5,136 nucleotides of DNA from Pseudomonadota bacterium (GTDB taxonomy: Bacteria; Pseudomonadota; Alphaproteobacteria; SMXQ01): contig JADFPK010000150.1 in assembly GCA_022562375.1 (NCBI GenBank), positions 1-5,136 on the forward strand, in the 5' to 3' direction. This document shows positions 1 through 5,136 of this stretch, piece by piece. Positions within the stretch are counted from its first letter, which is position 1. Every line of letters begins with the position of its first letter. The notes under the pieces are model-generated. The model was not told the origin of the DNA. It saw nothing but the letters and a program-made list of their open reading frames with translations, and ran no database searches. Both the position numbers and the translations under genes were made by a program.

Positions 1-347
1 TCGTCTGCAACGGCGTCGAACTCTCGAGCGGCGCCATCCGCAACCATCTGCCCGAGATCATGTACAAGGCCTTCGAGATCGCCGGCTACGGCAAGGAGAC
101 GCTGGAAGAGCGGTTCGGCGGGCTGCTTGGCGCGCTCAAGTTCGGCGCGCCGCCCCATGGCGGTTCGGCGCCGGGGATCGACCGCATGGTCATGCTGCTC
201 GCCGACGAGCCCAACATCCGCGAGGTCATCGCCTTCCCGATGAACCAGCAGGCCCAGGACCTGTTGATGCAGGCGCCGGCGGAGGTCGATGAGAGGCGCC
301 TCAAGGAGCTCAGCATCCGGCTCGATCTGCCGAAGCCGAAGGCTTGA
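1..347 (+). CDS. aspS: Aspartate--tRNA ligase (AspRS), C-terminal part; 5' end outside window
   Basis: This is the C-terminal end, about 114 residues read from base 3, of a class II aminoacyl-tRNA synthetase that charges tRNA with aspartate in the cytoplasm. The sequence shows class II motif 3 as [13 protein letters not shown], whose arginine (codon 183-185) contacts ATP in this family. It is preceded by the FGAPPHGG stretch and followed by [21 protein letters not shown], a typical bacterial AspRS tail. The [12 protein letters not shown] ending resembles alphaproteobacterial enzymes. Many of those are non-discriminating and also charge tRNA-Asn in organisms that use GatCAB; that point is family knowledge and cannot be tested on this fragment. 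The frame is open from the window edge to TGA at 345-347. The gene converges on the GGDEF gene on the other strand, so it is not in an operon with anything visible here. Confidence 0.95.
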   Translation, partial: VCNGVELSSGAIRNHLPEIMYKAFEIAGYGKETLEERFGGLLGALKFGAPPHGGSAPGIDRMVMLLADEPNIREVIAFPMNQQAQDLLMQAPAEVDERRLKELSIRLDLPKPKA

Positions 348-443
348 ACACCCGGCCCATCCTTGCATGAATGAACGCGCGCGGCCGGGGCCGTCCTCGA
401 ACGGTTGCTCAGGCGATGAAGGCCGGGAAAAGGCGCGGGCCGC

Positions 444-1166
444 CTATTCGGCGGCGTTGATGAAGGCGAGGGAGGATTTCTTGCGTTTGTTGCAATACAT
501 CGCCATATCGGCGCGGGCCACCAGATTGTCTTCTTCGTCATGGGGCCCGAACGGCTCGACACCGAAGCTGGCGTTGATTTCGATCCGTAGCTCGCCGAGA
601 TCGGCGACGGAACGGTTGAGCACGCAGTTGAGGCTGCGCGCCCGCTTGAAGCCGTCGCGCCAACGGGTCTGCACCATCAGCACCGCGAACTCGTCGCCGC
701 CGAAGCGGGCGACGATGTCGGTCTCGCGCACGTTGGCGTTGAGGATCTTGGCGGTGTGGCACAGCACCTCGTCGCCGACGGCATGACCGTAGGCGTCGTT
801 GATCGCCTTGAAATTGTCGAGATCGCAAACCACCAACACGCCGAGATCGCCGTAGCGCTTGGAAGACGCCAGCGCGCGGCGCAGTTGGTCATTGAAGCCA
901 CGGCGGTTGAGCAGCGCCGTCAGCTCGTCGGTCATCGACAGGTTCTCGAGATACTGGATGCGCGTGTTCTGATCGGCGAATCGCTGCTGGACTTCACTTG
1001 CCGCTTCCAACGCCCGCTCGAGCATCGGCCGCTCGCCCTTGGTCCGCTCGGACTCGACGGATTCGAGCAGGCGGCCGGCCAAGGCGCCGACATCGGCGAT
1101 CAACTGGGCGTCCCGCAATGAACGGGGCGCCGATTTGCCGTTGCGTTTCGTCACATGGCGTTTCAT
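444..1166 (-). CDS. Stand-alone GGDEF-domain diguanylate cyclase
   Basis: Predicted to make cyclic di-GMP from two GTP. Numbered from the ATG at 1166 (240 aa), residues 1-30 are basic and polar. About 30-75 look like a helical, possibly coiled-coil linker, and about 79-235 form the GGDEF domain. Visible motifs are TDELTALLNRRGF (78-90), the metal/GTP segment DLDNFK (115-120), AYGHAVGDEVL (125-135), an RxxD inhibitory site RETD (147-150) and the active loop GGDEF (156-160). SFG replaces the more usual SIG near 200-202. No transmembrane segment or recognisable sensor domain is present, so it is probably cytosolic with an unknown input. An in-frame GTG at 1184 would add six residues. The ATG at 1166 is preferred because AAGGG lies 8 nt upstream on the minus strand and the predicted transcript would start close to 1185. 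The gene is monocistronic, convergent with aspS and divergent from eipB. Activity looks intact; the exact name is not recognisable. Confidence 0.93.
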   Translation of the reverse strand: MKRHVTKRNGKSAPRSLRDAQLIADVGALAGRLLESVESERTKGERPMLERALEAASEVQQRFADQNTRIQYLENLSMTDELTALLNRRGFNDQLRRALASSKRYGDLGVLVVCDLDNFKAINDAYGHAVGDEVLCHTAKILNANVRETDIVARFGGDEFAVLMVQTRWRDGFKRARSLNCVLNRSVADLGELRIEINASFGVEPFGPHDEEDNLVARADMAMYCNKRKKSSLAFINAAE

Positions 1167-1174
1167 TGACTTCA

Positions 1175-1179
1175 CCCTT
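1175..1179 (-). promoter_or_regulatory. Ribosome binding site deciding the GGDEF gene start
   Basis: On the minus strand this reads AAGGG, 8 nt before the ATG at 1166. The competing GTG at 1184 has no purine-rich stretch at a usable distance; the nearest, TGGAG, is about 16 nt away. This favours the ATG start. Confidence 0.6.
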
Positions 1180-1191
1180 GCCACGACGTGG

Positions 1192-1221
1192 GTAATATTT
1201 CTCCAGAGAAATTAAACGCAA
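1192..1221 (-). promoter_or_regulatory. Candidate sigma-70 promoter of the GGDEF gene, with an inverted repeat in the spacer
   Basis: On the minus strand, TTGCGT (1221-1216) and TATTAC (1197-1192) are separated by 18 bp, a plausible -35/-10 pair. It would start transcription near 1185 and leave an untranslated leader of about 19 nt before the ATG at 1166. The spacer overlaps an inverted repeat, ATTTCTC-CA-GAGAAAT (1197-1212), whose position would suit a repressor or other regulator. The promoter is inferred from motif match and spacing only. Confidence 0.42.
1197..1212. promoter_or_regulatory. Inverted repeat, candidate operator for the GGDEF gene
   Basis: Perfect 7-bp arms ATTTCTC and GAGAAAT with a 2-bp centre. 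It lies 31-46 bp upstream of the ATG and between the proposed -35 and -10 boxes. It is too AT-rich and tightly spaced to be a terminator, and a dimeric regulator site is the simplest reading. No regulator family is identified. Confidence 0.35.
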
Positions 1222-1348
1222 TCACCGTGCCAAATGCGAAAAGCATCGGATTTCAAGGGGTTGATGGAATCCGCTGAGGCCAAGATTTGCCATGGGGCAA
1301 GAAGTGTCACGACCTTTGCCGGGTGGCTGGGAAGGGATTGCCGCCCGT

Positions 1349-1372
1349 CCTCCGATGAAATTAAGTACTGGG
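1349..1372 (+). repeat. Dispersed direct repeat, copy A
   Basis: The core ATGAAATTAAGTACTGGG (1355-1372) is preceded by CCTCCG. It matches copy C at 17 of 18 core positions, and copy B at 19 of 21 positions when the upstream CCTCCG is included. It lies in the divergent region between the GGDEF gene and eipB, about 190 bp before the eipB start. A C-rich left flank and a run of six G on the right could pair around the conserved core. The function is not recognised. Confidence 0.7.
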
Positions 1373-1403
1373 GGGCCGTACGGTTGCCGTAACGCCTTTA
1401 ATT

Positions 1404-1423
1404 CCGGCCTCTTTCGGGGCCGG
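1404..1423. other. Strong GC hairpin upstream of eipB
   Basis: CCGGCCTC pairs with GGGGCCGG around a TTTC loop: eight pairs, one of them G-T. No T-run follows on either strand, so it is not a classical intrinsic terminator. It lies downstream of repeat A and just before the proposed eipB promoter. It may therefore block read-through into eipB or simply be structured spacer DNA. If eipB transcription began further upstream, it would be in the mRNA leader. Confidence 0.5.
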
Positions 1424-1441
1424 GGGCGGGGAGAGTACTCC

Positions 1442-1471
1442 TTGTCGTCCTTCTGTGTTAAGGGGTATTAG
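1442..1471 (+). promoter_or_regulatory. Candidate sigma-70 promoter for eipB
   Basis: TTGTCG (1442-1447) and TATTAG (1466-1471) are separated by 18 bp. Transcription would start near 1478, giving a leader of about 70 nt before the ATG at 1548. This is the best -35/-10 pair seen in the region, but it is supported by motif match only. Confidence 0.33.
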
Positions 1472-1535
1472 AGAGCGCCGGTGAAGGGCGGCGCAATCCG
1501 GTCTCTTCAGTTTGAGGCCTATTCGATGATTGGTG

Positions 1536-1540
1536 AAAGG
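1536..1540 (+). promoter_or_regulatory. Ribosome binding site deciding the eipB start
   Basis: AAAGG is followed by 7 nt and then the ATG at 1548. In-frame TTG (1530) and GTG (1533) lie upstream but have no well-spaced Shine-Dalgarno sequence, and the GTG is almost adjacent to this site. The shorter start also gives a cleaner signal peptide. Confidence 0.6.
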
Positions 1541-1547
1541 CGTTGTT

Positions 1548-2366
1548 ATGGTTGGCTGGCGGGGCTCGATTTCGCGGATTTCGTTGTCGGCTCTGCTGGT
1601 GTCCGCCGCCTTTGGTCCGGCGGCCGGGGCCGTCGAACTGGCTCCCCACCGCGCCATCTACAGCATGAAAATGGGCAAGATCCGCGCCGGCAGCGTCATC
1701 GTCGATACGCGCGGCGCCATGTACCTGGAATGGGCGAGATCCTGCGAAGGATGGACGCTGACCCAGAGGGTGCGGCTCCAATTGATCGACAACGAGGGCA
1801 AGGCCGTGGACACCGATTCCAGCTTCTCGAGCTGGGAGTCGGAGAACGGACTGAGTTACCGGTTCACCGTGCGCAACCTGCGCAACGGCAAGGTAAGCGA
1901 GGATCTCGGCGGCAAGGCCACGCTCGCCGGCAAGGGCGAGGCCGGCACGGCGGTCTTCGAGCGCCCCAAGGGCAAGATTTTTCCCCTGCCGAAAGGCTCG
2001 ATATTCCCGACAGAGCACGTGGTGCAGCTGATCGAGCGGGCCGAGGCGGGTGGAAAACGCCTGTTTCGCGTGGTTTTCGACGGCGCCAGCCTGGACGGGC
2101 CTCTGGAGATCAACGCCATCATCGGCTCATTGATCGAAGGCAAGAAGGACGCCAAGGACGCCGAGGAAGCCTTGACCAGCCGCCCCTCCTGGCGGATGCG
2201 CCTCGCCTTCTTCCCGGTGAAAGCCCGTGATTCCACGCCCGATTACGAGCTCGGCGTGCGCCTGTTCGACAATGGCGTGGCGGAGGATTTCGTTCTCGAT
2301 TACGGCGACTTCACCGTTCTCGCCAAGCTCGAGAAGATCGAGGCGCTGCCCCAGCCGAGTTGCTGA
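1548..2366 (+). CDS. eipB: EipB family (DUF1849) periplasmic cell-envelope integrity protein
   Basis: This is an exported protein of the EipB family. In Brucella, EipB is a periplasmic beta-spiral protein needed for envelope integrity and virulence. Numbered from the ATG at 1548 (272 aa), residues 1-28 form a signal peptide: R5 and R10, a hydrophobic core, and a probable cut after AAGA, giving a mature start at VELAPHRAIYSM. Family hallmarks visible are RGAMYLEWARSCEGWTLTQR (55-74), the SSWES and YRF strands, FPTEH (153-157), SWRMRLAFF (214-222), PDYELGVRLFDNGVAEDF (231-248) and LDYGDFTVLAKL. Cys66 and the last residue, Cys272, correspond to the two cysteines that form a conserved disulfide in characterised EipB, so a C-terminal to N-domain disulfide is expected. 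Length is normal for the family. It stands alone, followed directly by a GC hairpin and a convergent kinase gene. The start is chosen on the Shine-Dalgarno site; an upstream TTG at 1530 is possible. Confidence 0.92.
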   Translation: MVGWRGSISRISLSALLVSAAFGPAAGAVELAPHRAIYSMKMGKIRAGSVIVDTRGAMYLEWARSCEGWTLTQRVRLQLIDNEGKAVDTDSSFSSWESENGLSYRFTVRNLRNGKVSEDLGGKATLAGKGEAGTAVFERPKGKIFPLPKGSIFPTEHVVQLIERAEAGGKRLFRVVFDGASLDGPLEINAIIGSLIEGKKDAKDAEEALTSRPSWRMRLAFFPVKARDSTPDYELGVRLFDNGVAEDFVLDYGDFTVLAKLEKIEALPQPSC

Positions 2367-2368
2367 GC

Positions 2369-2387
2369 GGCCGGCGGGCTGCCGGCC
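2369..2387. terminator. GC-rich hairpin between convergent eipB and the ROK gene
   Basis: A perfect inverted repeat, GGCCGGC-GGGCT-GCCGGCC, begins 2 bp after the eipB stop. The symmetric stem could terminate transcription from both strands in this 49-bp convergent junction. No T-run follows on either side, so if it terminates transcription it is a stem-only type. It could alternatively act mainly as a 3'-end stabiliser. Confidence 0.55.
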
Positions 2388-2396
2388 TGAACACAC

Positions 2397-2421
2397 CCTC
2401 CGATGAAAGTAAGGACTAAGG
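2397..2421 (+). repeat. Dispersed direct repeat, copy B
   Basis: The core ATGAAAGTAAGGACTAAGG (2403-2421) is preceded by CCTCCG, as in copy A. It lies at the 3' end of the ROK gene, and the ROK stop codon (CTA on the plus strand, 2416-2418) falls inside it. This is the most diverged copy after the AAG, perhaps because its right end is constrained by coding. Same orientation as A and C. Confidence 0.62.
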
Positions 2422-3312
2422 CCACAGCCAGGCCGCCCCCCGGACGCCGCTCGAATCCCTATGAACCGGCGGCTTCAGGCGGGTCTCCACCTCGTCGGAG
2501 AAGACGAAAGGCGCCCAAAGCCCGGGCACATTACGATACAGCCTCTCGACGTTCGACATCCCGCCGCCGAGGACGATCACCTCGGGATCGACGATGTTGA
2601 TGACGCTTGCCAGCGCCCGGGCGAGCCTCTCTTCGTAGCGATCGAGTGCCGCCTCCGCCTCGGCCGCGCCGCCGGCCCCGGCCAAGGCGACGATCCCCTC
2701 GGCCGTTGCCTCGCGCCCCGTGGCCGCCAGGTAGTCCCGCTCCAGGCCGGTGCCCGAGACGAAGGTCTCGATGCAGCCCAAGTTGCCGCAATAACAAATC
2801 GGCCCCGGCCGCTCGTCGTCCCGAGGCCACGGCAGCGGGTTGTGGCCCCATTCGCCGCCGATGGCGTTGACGCCGGCCACCACTTTGCCGTCGATCACGA
2901 TGCCGCCGCCGCAGCCGGTGCCCAGGATGACGCCGAAGACGGTCCGCGCCCCCGCTCCCGCCCCGTCGACCGCTTCGGAGAGCGCGAAGCAGTTGGCGTC
3001 GTTGCTGAGGCGCACCGGACGTTCGAGCGCCTCGGCCAAATCCTTGTCGAAGGGCCGGCCGATCAACCAGGTGGAATTGGCGTTCTTTATCAGACCGGTG
3101 CCCGGCGAGATGGTGCCGGGGATGCCAAGTCCGACGCTGCACTTGCGGCCCAGCTGCCGTTCGATCTCGAGGACCAGGGCGGCGATGGCGCCGACGGTGC
3201 CGGCGTAATCCCCTTTCGGGGTGTCGATCCGCCGGCGGGCGAGTTCACGGCTGGCGGCGTCCAAGGCGATGGCCTCGATCTTGGTGCCGCCGACATCAAC
3301 ACCGATGCGCAT
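2416..3312 (-). CDS. ROK-family sugar kinase, fructokinase-like
   Basis: A cytoplasmic ATP-dependent sugar kinase of 298 aa, full length for the family. The N-terminal phosphate loop is DVGGTK (6-11). LSNDANCFALSEA (102-114) carries the likely catalytic base Asp105. The ROK signature runs from GTGCGGGIVIDG (131-142) through VNAIGGEWGHNPL (148-160), and the zinc motif is His157 with Cys173, Cys175 and Cys180 (CYCGNLGCIE). VDPEVIVLGGGMSN (241-254) is the C-terminal ATP-site strand. The GGEWGHNPLPWP and GCIETFVSGTGL segments look most like the fructokinase (Mak-type) branch. Glucose, mannose or N-acetylhexosamine cannot be excluded from sequence alone. The ATG at 3312 has GAGG 5 nt upstream. There is no DNA-binding domain, so it is a kinase rather than a ROK repressor. 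The gene is convergent with eipB and divergent from divK, with copies of a short repeat at both ends. No sugar transporter or catabolic gene is next to it. Confidence 0.9.
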   Translation of the reverse strand: MRIGVDVGGTKIEAIALDAASRELARRRIDTPKGDYAGTVGAIAALVLEIERQLGRKCSVGLGIPGTISPGTGLIKNANSTWLIGRPFDKDLAEALERPVRLSNDANCFALSEAVDGAGAGARTVFGVILGTGCGGGIVIDGKVVAGVNAIGGEWGHNPLPWPRDDERPGPICYCGNLGCIETFVSGTGLERDYLAATGREATAEGIVALAGAGGAAEAEAALDRYEERLARALASVINIVDPEVIVLGGGMSNVERLYRNVPGLWAPFVFSDEVETRLKPPVHRDSSGVRGAAWLWP

Positions 3313-3315
3313 CGC

Positions 3316-3339
3316 CCCTCTATGAAAGTAAGTACTGGG
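3316..3339 (+). repeat. Dispersed direct repeat, copy C
   Basis: The core ATGAAAGTAAGTACTGGG (3322-3339) is the closest to consensus of the three. It begins immediately upstream of the ROK start, so its left edge overlaps the ROK Shine-Dalgarno region on the minus strand. CCCC at 3315-3318 with TAT at 3321-3323 can pair, around a 2-nt bulge, with ATAGGGG to the right of the core. That gives a hairpin with the conserved core in the loop. Confidence 0.7.
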
Positions 3340-3372
3340 ATAGGGGGTTTTGCCTGCCCGTCGGGGGATCGG

Positions 3373-3388
3373 CTAACGGAAAATTAAC
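3373..3388 (+). promoter_or_regulatory. Candidate CtrA box upstream of divK
   Basis: CTAA-N7-TTAAC differs by one base from the alphaproteobacterial CtrA consensus TTAA-N7-TTAAC. The right half continues as TTAACCAT (3384-3391), which agrees with the CtrA half-site motif. It lies about 150 bp before the divK ATG. In Caulobacter divK transcription depends on CtrA, so the context supports the site. Binding is inferred from motif and gene context. The site could also act on the divergent ROK gene. Confidence 0.5.
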
Positions 3389-3398
3389 CATAGTGGTT
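3386..3398. promoter_or_regulatory. Short inverted repeat overlapping the CtrA-like box
   Basis: AACCA-TAG-TGGTT, with perfect 5-bp arms and a 3-bp centre, shares its left arm with the TTAACC half of the CtrA-like site. It could be a separate operator or a chance extension of that site. Confidence 0.25.
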
Positions 3399-3538
3399 GC
3401 CTTTATAAACGAAATCGCAATAAAGCTTACCGTGAATTGAAGAAAATGACGCGAAATGGGTTGAACAGACTGATTTCGTTAACCTCTTTCAGTTAAAAAT
3501 GATCATGACATCCCGTACAGAAGAGAAAAGGGGGTCCG

Positions 3539-3904
3539 ATGTCAAAAAAAGTCCTTATCGTTGAAGATAATGAACTGAACCTGAAGCTGTTCCGCGACCT
3601 TCTTGAGGCCCACGGCTACGAGACCCTGCAGACCAAGGATGGGATGGAGGTGATGCAACTCGCCCGTGATCACAAGCCCAATCTGATCCTGATGGACATC
3701 CAGTTACCGGAGGTGTCGGGCCTGGAGGTCACCAAGTGGATCAAGGAAGACGAAGAGCTGAAATCGATTCCGGTTATCGCCGTCACCGCCTTCGCCATGA
3801 AGGGCGATGAGGAGAAGATCCGGGAAGGCGGCTGTGAGGCCTATATCGCCAAGCCCATTTCGGTAACCAACTTCATCGAAGTCATCGAGAAGGTATTGGG
3901 TTAG
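3539..3904 (+). CDS. divK: DivK-type single-domain response regulator (cell-cycle control)
   Basis: A receiver domain with no output domain, 121 aa, similar throughout to Caulobacter DivK. In Caulobacter, phosphorylated DivK, controlled by the kinases DivJ and PleC, acts through DivL and CckA to lower CtrA activity at one cell pole. The acidic pocket is Glu9-Asp10 ([11 protein letters not shown]), the phosphoacceptor Asp53 ([23 protein letters not shown]), the switch Thr83 ([11 protein letters not shown]) and Lys105 (IAKPIS). The [12 protein letters not shown] stretch is highly typical of DivK. The ATG is preceded by AAAAGGGGG at 4 nt. A long AT-rich leader region with a CtrA-like site lies upstream. 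pleD follows 7 bp after the stop, so the two genes are almost certainly cotranscribed. Orthologous Sinorhizobium and Brucella proteins have the same role. No missing residues or disruption are seen. Confidence 0.95.
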   Translation: MSKKVLIVEDNELNLKLFRDLLEAHGYETLQTKDGMEVMQLARDHKPNLILMDIQLPEVSGLEVTKWIKEDEELKSIPVIAVTAFAMKGDEEKIREGGCEAYIAKPISVTNFIEVIEKVLG

Positions 3905-3911
3905 TTGCGCC

Positions 3912-5136
3912 ATGTCGGCGAGAGTGCTGATCGTAGATGACCTTCCGACCAACCTGAAGGTCCTGGAAGTCAAGCTGCTCGCCGAGTACTTCGACGTCCT
4001 CACCGCCGGCGGCGGACAGGAAGCGCTGGACATCGCGGCGAAGGAGCTGCCCGACATCGTGTTGCTCGACGTCATGATGCCGGAGATGGACGGGTTCGAG
4101 GTCTGCCGGCGGCTCAAGGCCGAGCCGAAGACCGCGCACATACCGGTGGTCATGGTGACCGCCTTGAGCGATATCCACGACCGGGTGACGGGACTGGAGG
4201 CGGGCGCCGATGACTTCCTCACCAAGCCGGTGGACGACATCGCCTTGCTTGCCCGCATCAAGTCCCTGGTGCGCCTGAAGATGGCCGTCGATGAGTGGCA
4301 CCGGCGGGAGCAAACCTGCGATCAACTGGGTGTGCTCGACGGCGACAAGCCTCTGCCCGACGAAGAGAGGACGACGGGCAAGGTGCTGGTGATCGAGAAA
4401 AGCACGCTCAGGGCCAACAAGATCCGCGAGGTCCTGGAAGAGGAGAAGAACGTTGTCGTCTGCGCCGCCACCAGCGAGGAGGGGTTCTCGCTCGGCGTGG
4501 AGGACGAATTCGACCTCATCATCGTCAGCCTGCAATTGGATGGCGCCGACGGCCTCAGGCTATGCTCCCAGTACCGCAGCCACGAGACCACCCGGCAGAC
4601 CCCCATCCTCCTGATTTGCGAGCCCGAGGAGAAGGAAGCGCTGCTCAAGGGCTTCGAGCTCGGCGTCAACGACTATCTGATCAGACCCATAGACGGCAAT
4701 GAGCTCAAGGCCCGGGCGCGGACCCAACTCAGGCACAAGCATTTTCACGACCGCCTGCGCGACAACTATCAGCGCAGCCTGTCGCTGGCGCTGACCGATT
4801 CACTCACCGGACTCTACAACCGCCGCTACGTGACCGCCCACCTGGAATCGATGATTCGGCAGAATCTGGAACAGGGCAAACCGCTGGCGCTGCTGATGAT
4901 CGACATCGATTTTTTCAAGAAAGTCAATGACACCCATGGCCACGGGGCGGGCGACGATGTGCTGCGCGGCGTCGCCGAAAGGATCAAGCGGAACTTCCGC
5001 GAGTTCGACCTGCCGGCGCGGATCGGTGGCGAGGAGTTCGTCGTCGTCATGCCCGATTCCCGCCTCGATGTGGCGGTCTCCGTGGCCGAGCGGCTCAGGA
5101 GCAAGATCGCCGAGACGCCCTTCGTGGTCTCGGGCG
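3912..5136 (+). CDS. pleD: PleD-type response regulator/diguanylate cyclase (REC-REC-GGDEF), C-terminus cut by window
   Basis: 408 residues are visible, against about 454 in Caulobacter PleD. Domain 1 (about 1-120) is a complete receiver with Asp9-Asp10, phosphoacceptor Asp53 (LLDVMMPEMDGFEVC), Thr83 and Lys105. Domain 2 (about 156-275, GKVLVIEKS...LGVNDYLIRPIDG) is a degenerate receiver. Ser206 lies where the phosphoacceptor would be and Glu162-Lys163 replace the acidic pair. As in the known enzyme, this domain acts as a dimerisation adaptor. Domain 3 starts near 295 with TDSLTGLYNRRYV. It has Asp331/Asp333 in MIDIDFFKKVND, the inhibitory RxxD site REFD (363-366) and the GGEEF loop (372-376). 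Phosphorylation should drive dimerisation and c-di-GMP synthesis, while c-di-GMP should feed back on the RxxD site. The ATG lies 7 bp after the divK stop with only a weak GGG upstream, suggesting translational coupling. The end, including the SIG segment, lies beyond the window. Confidence 0.96.
   Translation, partial: MSARVLIVDDLPTNLKVLEVKLLAEYFDVLTAGGGQEALDIAAKELPDIVLLDVMMPEMDGFEVCRRLKAEPKTAHIPVVMVTALSDIHDRVTGLEAGADDFLTKPVDDIALLARIKSLVRLKMAVDEWHRREQTCDQLGVLDGDKPLPDEERTTGKVLVIEKSTLRANKIREVLEEEKNVVVCAATSEEGFSLGVEDEFDLIIVSLQLDGADGLRLCSQYRSHETTRQTPILLICEPEEKEALLKGFELGVNDYLIRPIDGNELKARARTQLRHKHFHDRLRDNYQRSLSLALTDSLTGLYNRRYVTAHLESMIRQNLEQGKPLALLMIDIDFFKKVNDTHGHGAGDDVLRGVAERIKRNFREFDLPARIGGEEFVVVMPDSRLDVAVSVAERLRSKIAETPFVVSG

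Noticed and set aside
348..443. Possible terminator between aspS and the GGDEF gene, from CCCGGCC (351-357) and GGCCGGG (421-427)
   Set aside because: The arms are 63 bp apart, GC-rich and without a T-run. Only a short local GGCC pairing is present near 383-392. This gap shows no convincing signal, nor a clear copy of the repeat.
2461..3387. A 308-codon open frame on the plus strand across the ROK kinase gene
   Set aside because: It is antisense to a gene with complete ROK motifs. Its translation has no recognisable domain, and long antisense frames are common in high-GC coding DNA.
3397..3425. TTGCCT-N17-ATAAAG, or the TATAAA at 3404-3409, as the divK promoter
   Set aside because: The first has a poor -10 box and the second lacks any -35 at a suitable distance. 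The region probably holds the divK promoter, but I cannot place it.
3479..3496. A second TTAA pair before divK (TTAA-N10-TTAA) as another CtrA site
   Set aside because: The spacing is 10 instead of 7 bp, so it does not fit the CtrA consensus. In AT-rich DNA such pairs arise easily.
3399..3538. A c-di-GMP riboswitch or other leader RNA ahead of divK-pleD
   Set aside because: No recognisable GEMM-type conserved sequence or strong paired stems were seen; the region is mainly AT-rich.
4118..4737. Degenerate second receiver in PleD as a sign of gene decay
   Set aside because: Loss of the phosphoacceptor in the second receiver is normal for PleD, where this domain serves dimerisation.

Overview
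This window is high-GC DNA from an alphaproteobacterium, most likely of the Rhodospirillales/Rhodospirillaceae type. Three things suggest this: an EipB (DUF1849) protein, a family known from Alphaproteobacteria; the divK-pleD pair in the same order as in Caulobacter; and an AspRS C-terminus of the alphaproteobacterial type. The order-level placement is inferred from protein resemblance, not from a search.

Layout, left to right. (1) The 3' end of aspS (+, to 347). (2) A convergent 96-bp gap, then a stand-alone GGDEF diguanylate cyclase on the minus strand (444-1166), with its own recognisable promoter. (3) A divergent intergenic region of about 380 bp. It holds a promoter candidate for each flanking gene, a strong GC hairpin, and the first copy (A) of a short direct repeat. 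(4) eipB (+, 1548-2366), encoding an exported envelope-integrity protein with its two conserved cysteines. It ends at a perfect GC hairpin. (5) A ROK-family sugar kinase, fructokinase-like, on the minus strand (2416-3312). It is bracketed by repeat copies B and C. (6) An AT-richer 226-bp control region with a near-consensus CtrA box. (7) divK (+, 3539-3904) and, 7 bp later, pleD (+, 3912 to the window edge, truncated at its C-terminus).

Functionally, the right end is a cell-cycle/c-di-GMP module. DivK is a single-domain response regulator that in Caulobacter controls the PleC/DivJ-CckA-CtrA pathway. PleD is the REC-REC-GGDEF cyclase activated by the same kinases. The independent GGDEF gene on the left gives a second c-di-GMP source. 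Both cyclases keep the catalytic GG(D/E)EF loop and the RxxD inhibitory site. EipB and the ROK kinase are separate single-gene units.

The least explained signal is the dispersed repeat with core ATGAAAGTAAGTACTGGG. It occurs three times in the same orientation (1349-1372, 2397-2421, 3316-3339), once in each intergenic region between the minus-strand cyclase and divK. I do not recognise it. No RNA genes, CRISPR arrays or insertion sequences were seen.
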